Shown: piece by piece, positions 5,121-5,175 of the stretch
Layout of the letters: the number at the start of each line of letters is the position of its first letter
Position numbering within the stretch: the first letter of the stretch is position 1
Assembly (NCBI GenBank): GCA_902797515.1
Contig: CADBSX010000092.1
Span: 1 to 5,175 of the forward strand
Length of the DNA: 5,175 nucleotides
From: an uncultured Eubacteriales bacterium
GTDB lineage: Bacteria; Bacillota; Clostridia; Christensenellales; Borkfalkiaceae
Direction of reading: 5' to 3'
The notes under the pieces: generated by a model
What the model was told of the DNA's origin: nothing
The model's database searches: none
Seen by the model: the letters and a program-made list of their open reading frames with translations, nothing else
Position numbers and translations under genes: made by a program

Positions 5121-5175
5121 TTTCAAAATACTCCTTTATTTTTCGGGCGTTCGCCGCGCTTATTCCGTCCGTCTC
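5101..5175 (-). CDS. 3' end of an upstream gene, possibly uvrC
   Basis: A frame open from the right edge runs 24 codons to TAA at 5103-5101, overlapping the first 20 nt of hprK. Its visible peptide contains DGISAANARKIKEYF and ends in a charged tail (ENEKRES). The GIS-x3-A-x2-I-x2-YF spacing fits the last helix-hairpin-helix motif at the C-terminus of excinuclease ABC subunit C. In many Clostridia uvrC does lie just upstream of hprK. That identification rests on a very short peptide plus recalled gene order. A second frame, ending at a TGA just before the hprK ATG, is also open over the same bases but gives a peptide (…KRGERPKNKGVF) that resembles nothing I recognise. Confidence 0.5.
   Translation of the reverse strand, partial: ETDGISAANARKIKEYFENEKRES
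5131..5137 (-). promoter_or_regulatory. Ribosome binding site deciding the hprK start
   Basis: AAAGGAG on the minus strand. It is 10 nt from the ATG at 5120 but only 4 nt from the in-frame TTG at 5126, so it favours the ATG. It lies inside the 3' end of the upstream reading frame. Confidence 0.75.

Noticed and set aside
5121..5126. TTG at 5126 as the hprK start
   Set aside because: The ribosome binding site at 5131-5137 is only 4 nt away, too close, while the ATG at 5120 is at a suitable 10 nt.

Overview
The window looks like a housekeeping stretch of a Bacillota (Firmicutes, probably Clostridia) chromosome. Four points support this. There is an HPr kinase/phosphorylase gene. Start sites are mostly served by strong AAGGAG-type ribosome binding sites. 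Promoters are sigma-A-like with 17-nt spacers, and three of the four readable ones have an extended -10 TG. Coding DNA rich in NCG and CGN codons alternates with very AT-rich gaps. The codon style resembles uncultured gut Clostridia, but that is only an impression. Stops read normally (TGA and TAA both used), so the standard code applies. I see no mobile element, CRISPR array, tRNA, rRNA or defence locus.

Layout from left to right. (1) A leftward gene is cut by the left edge; only its first 20 or so codons are present, with a clear promoter and ribosome binding site. (2) A leftward gene for a 73-residue, two-helix membrane protein has its own promoter and an intrinsic terminator; its motif spacing resembles a TM2 domain. 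(3) A leftward pair, argS (arginyl-tRNA synthetase) then gph (phosphoglycolate-phosphatase-like HAD hydrolase), is separated by one base. (4) A 112-bp divergent intergenic region carries back-to-back promoters for argS and ychF; the argS promoter lies so close to the start codon that the mRNA appears leaderless or nearly so. (5) Rightward ychF (Obg-like ATPase) is monocistronic. (6) A perfect 16-bp GC-rich inverted repeat serves as a shared terminator between convergent ychF and hprK. (7) Leftward hprK (HPr kinase/phosphorylase) overlaps the 3' end of an upstream gene that is cut by the right edge and reads like the C-terminus of UvrC.

The genes belong to separate cell functions: translation (argS, ychF), phosphoglycolate salvage (gph), carbon catabolite control (hprK) and possibly DNA repair (uvrC end). 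They are neighbours rather than one pathway. I found no previously undescribed multi-gene system. The points most worth a second look are the apparently leaderless argS, the TM2-like small membrane protein, and the break in the usual hprK neighbourhood.
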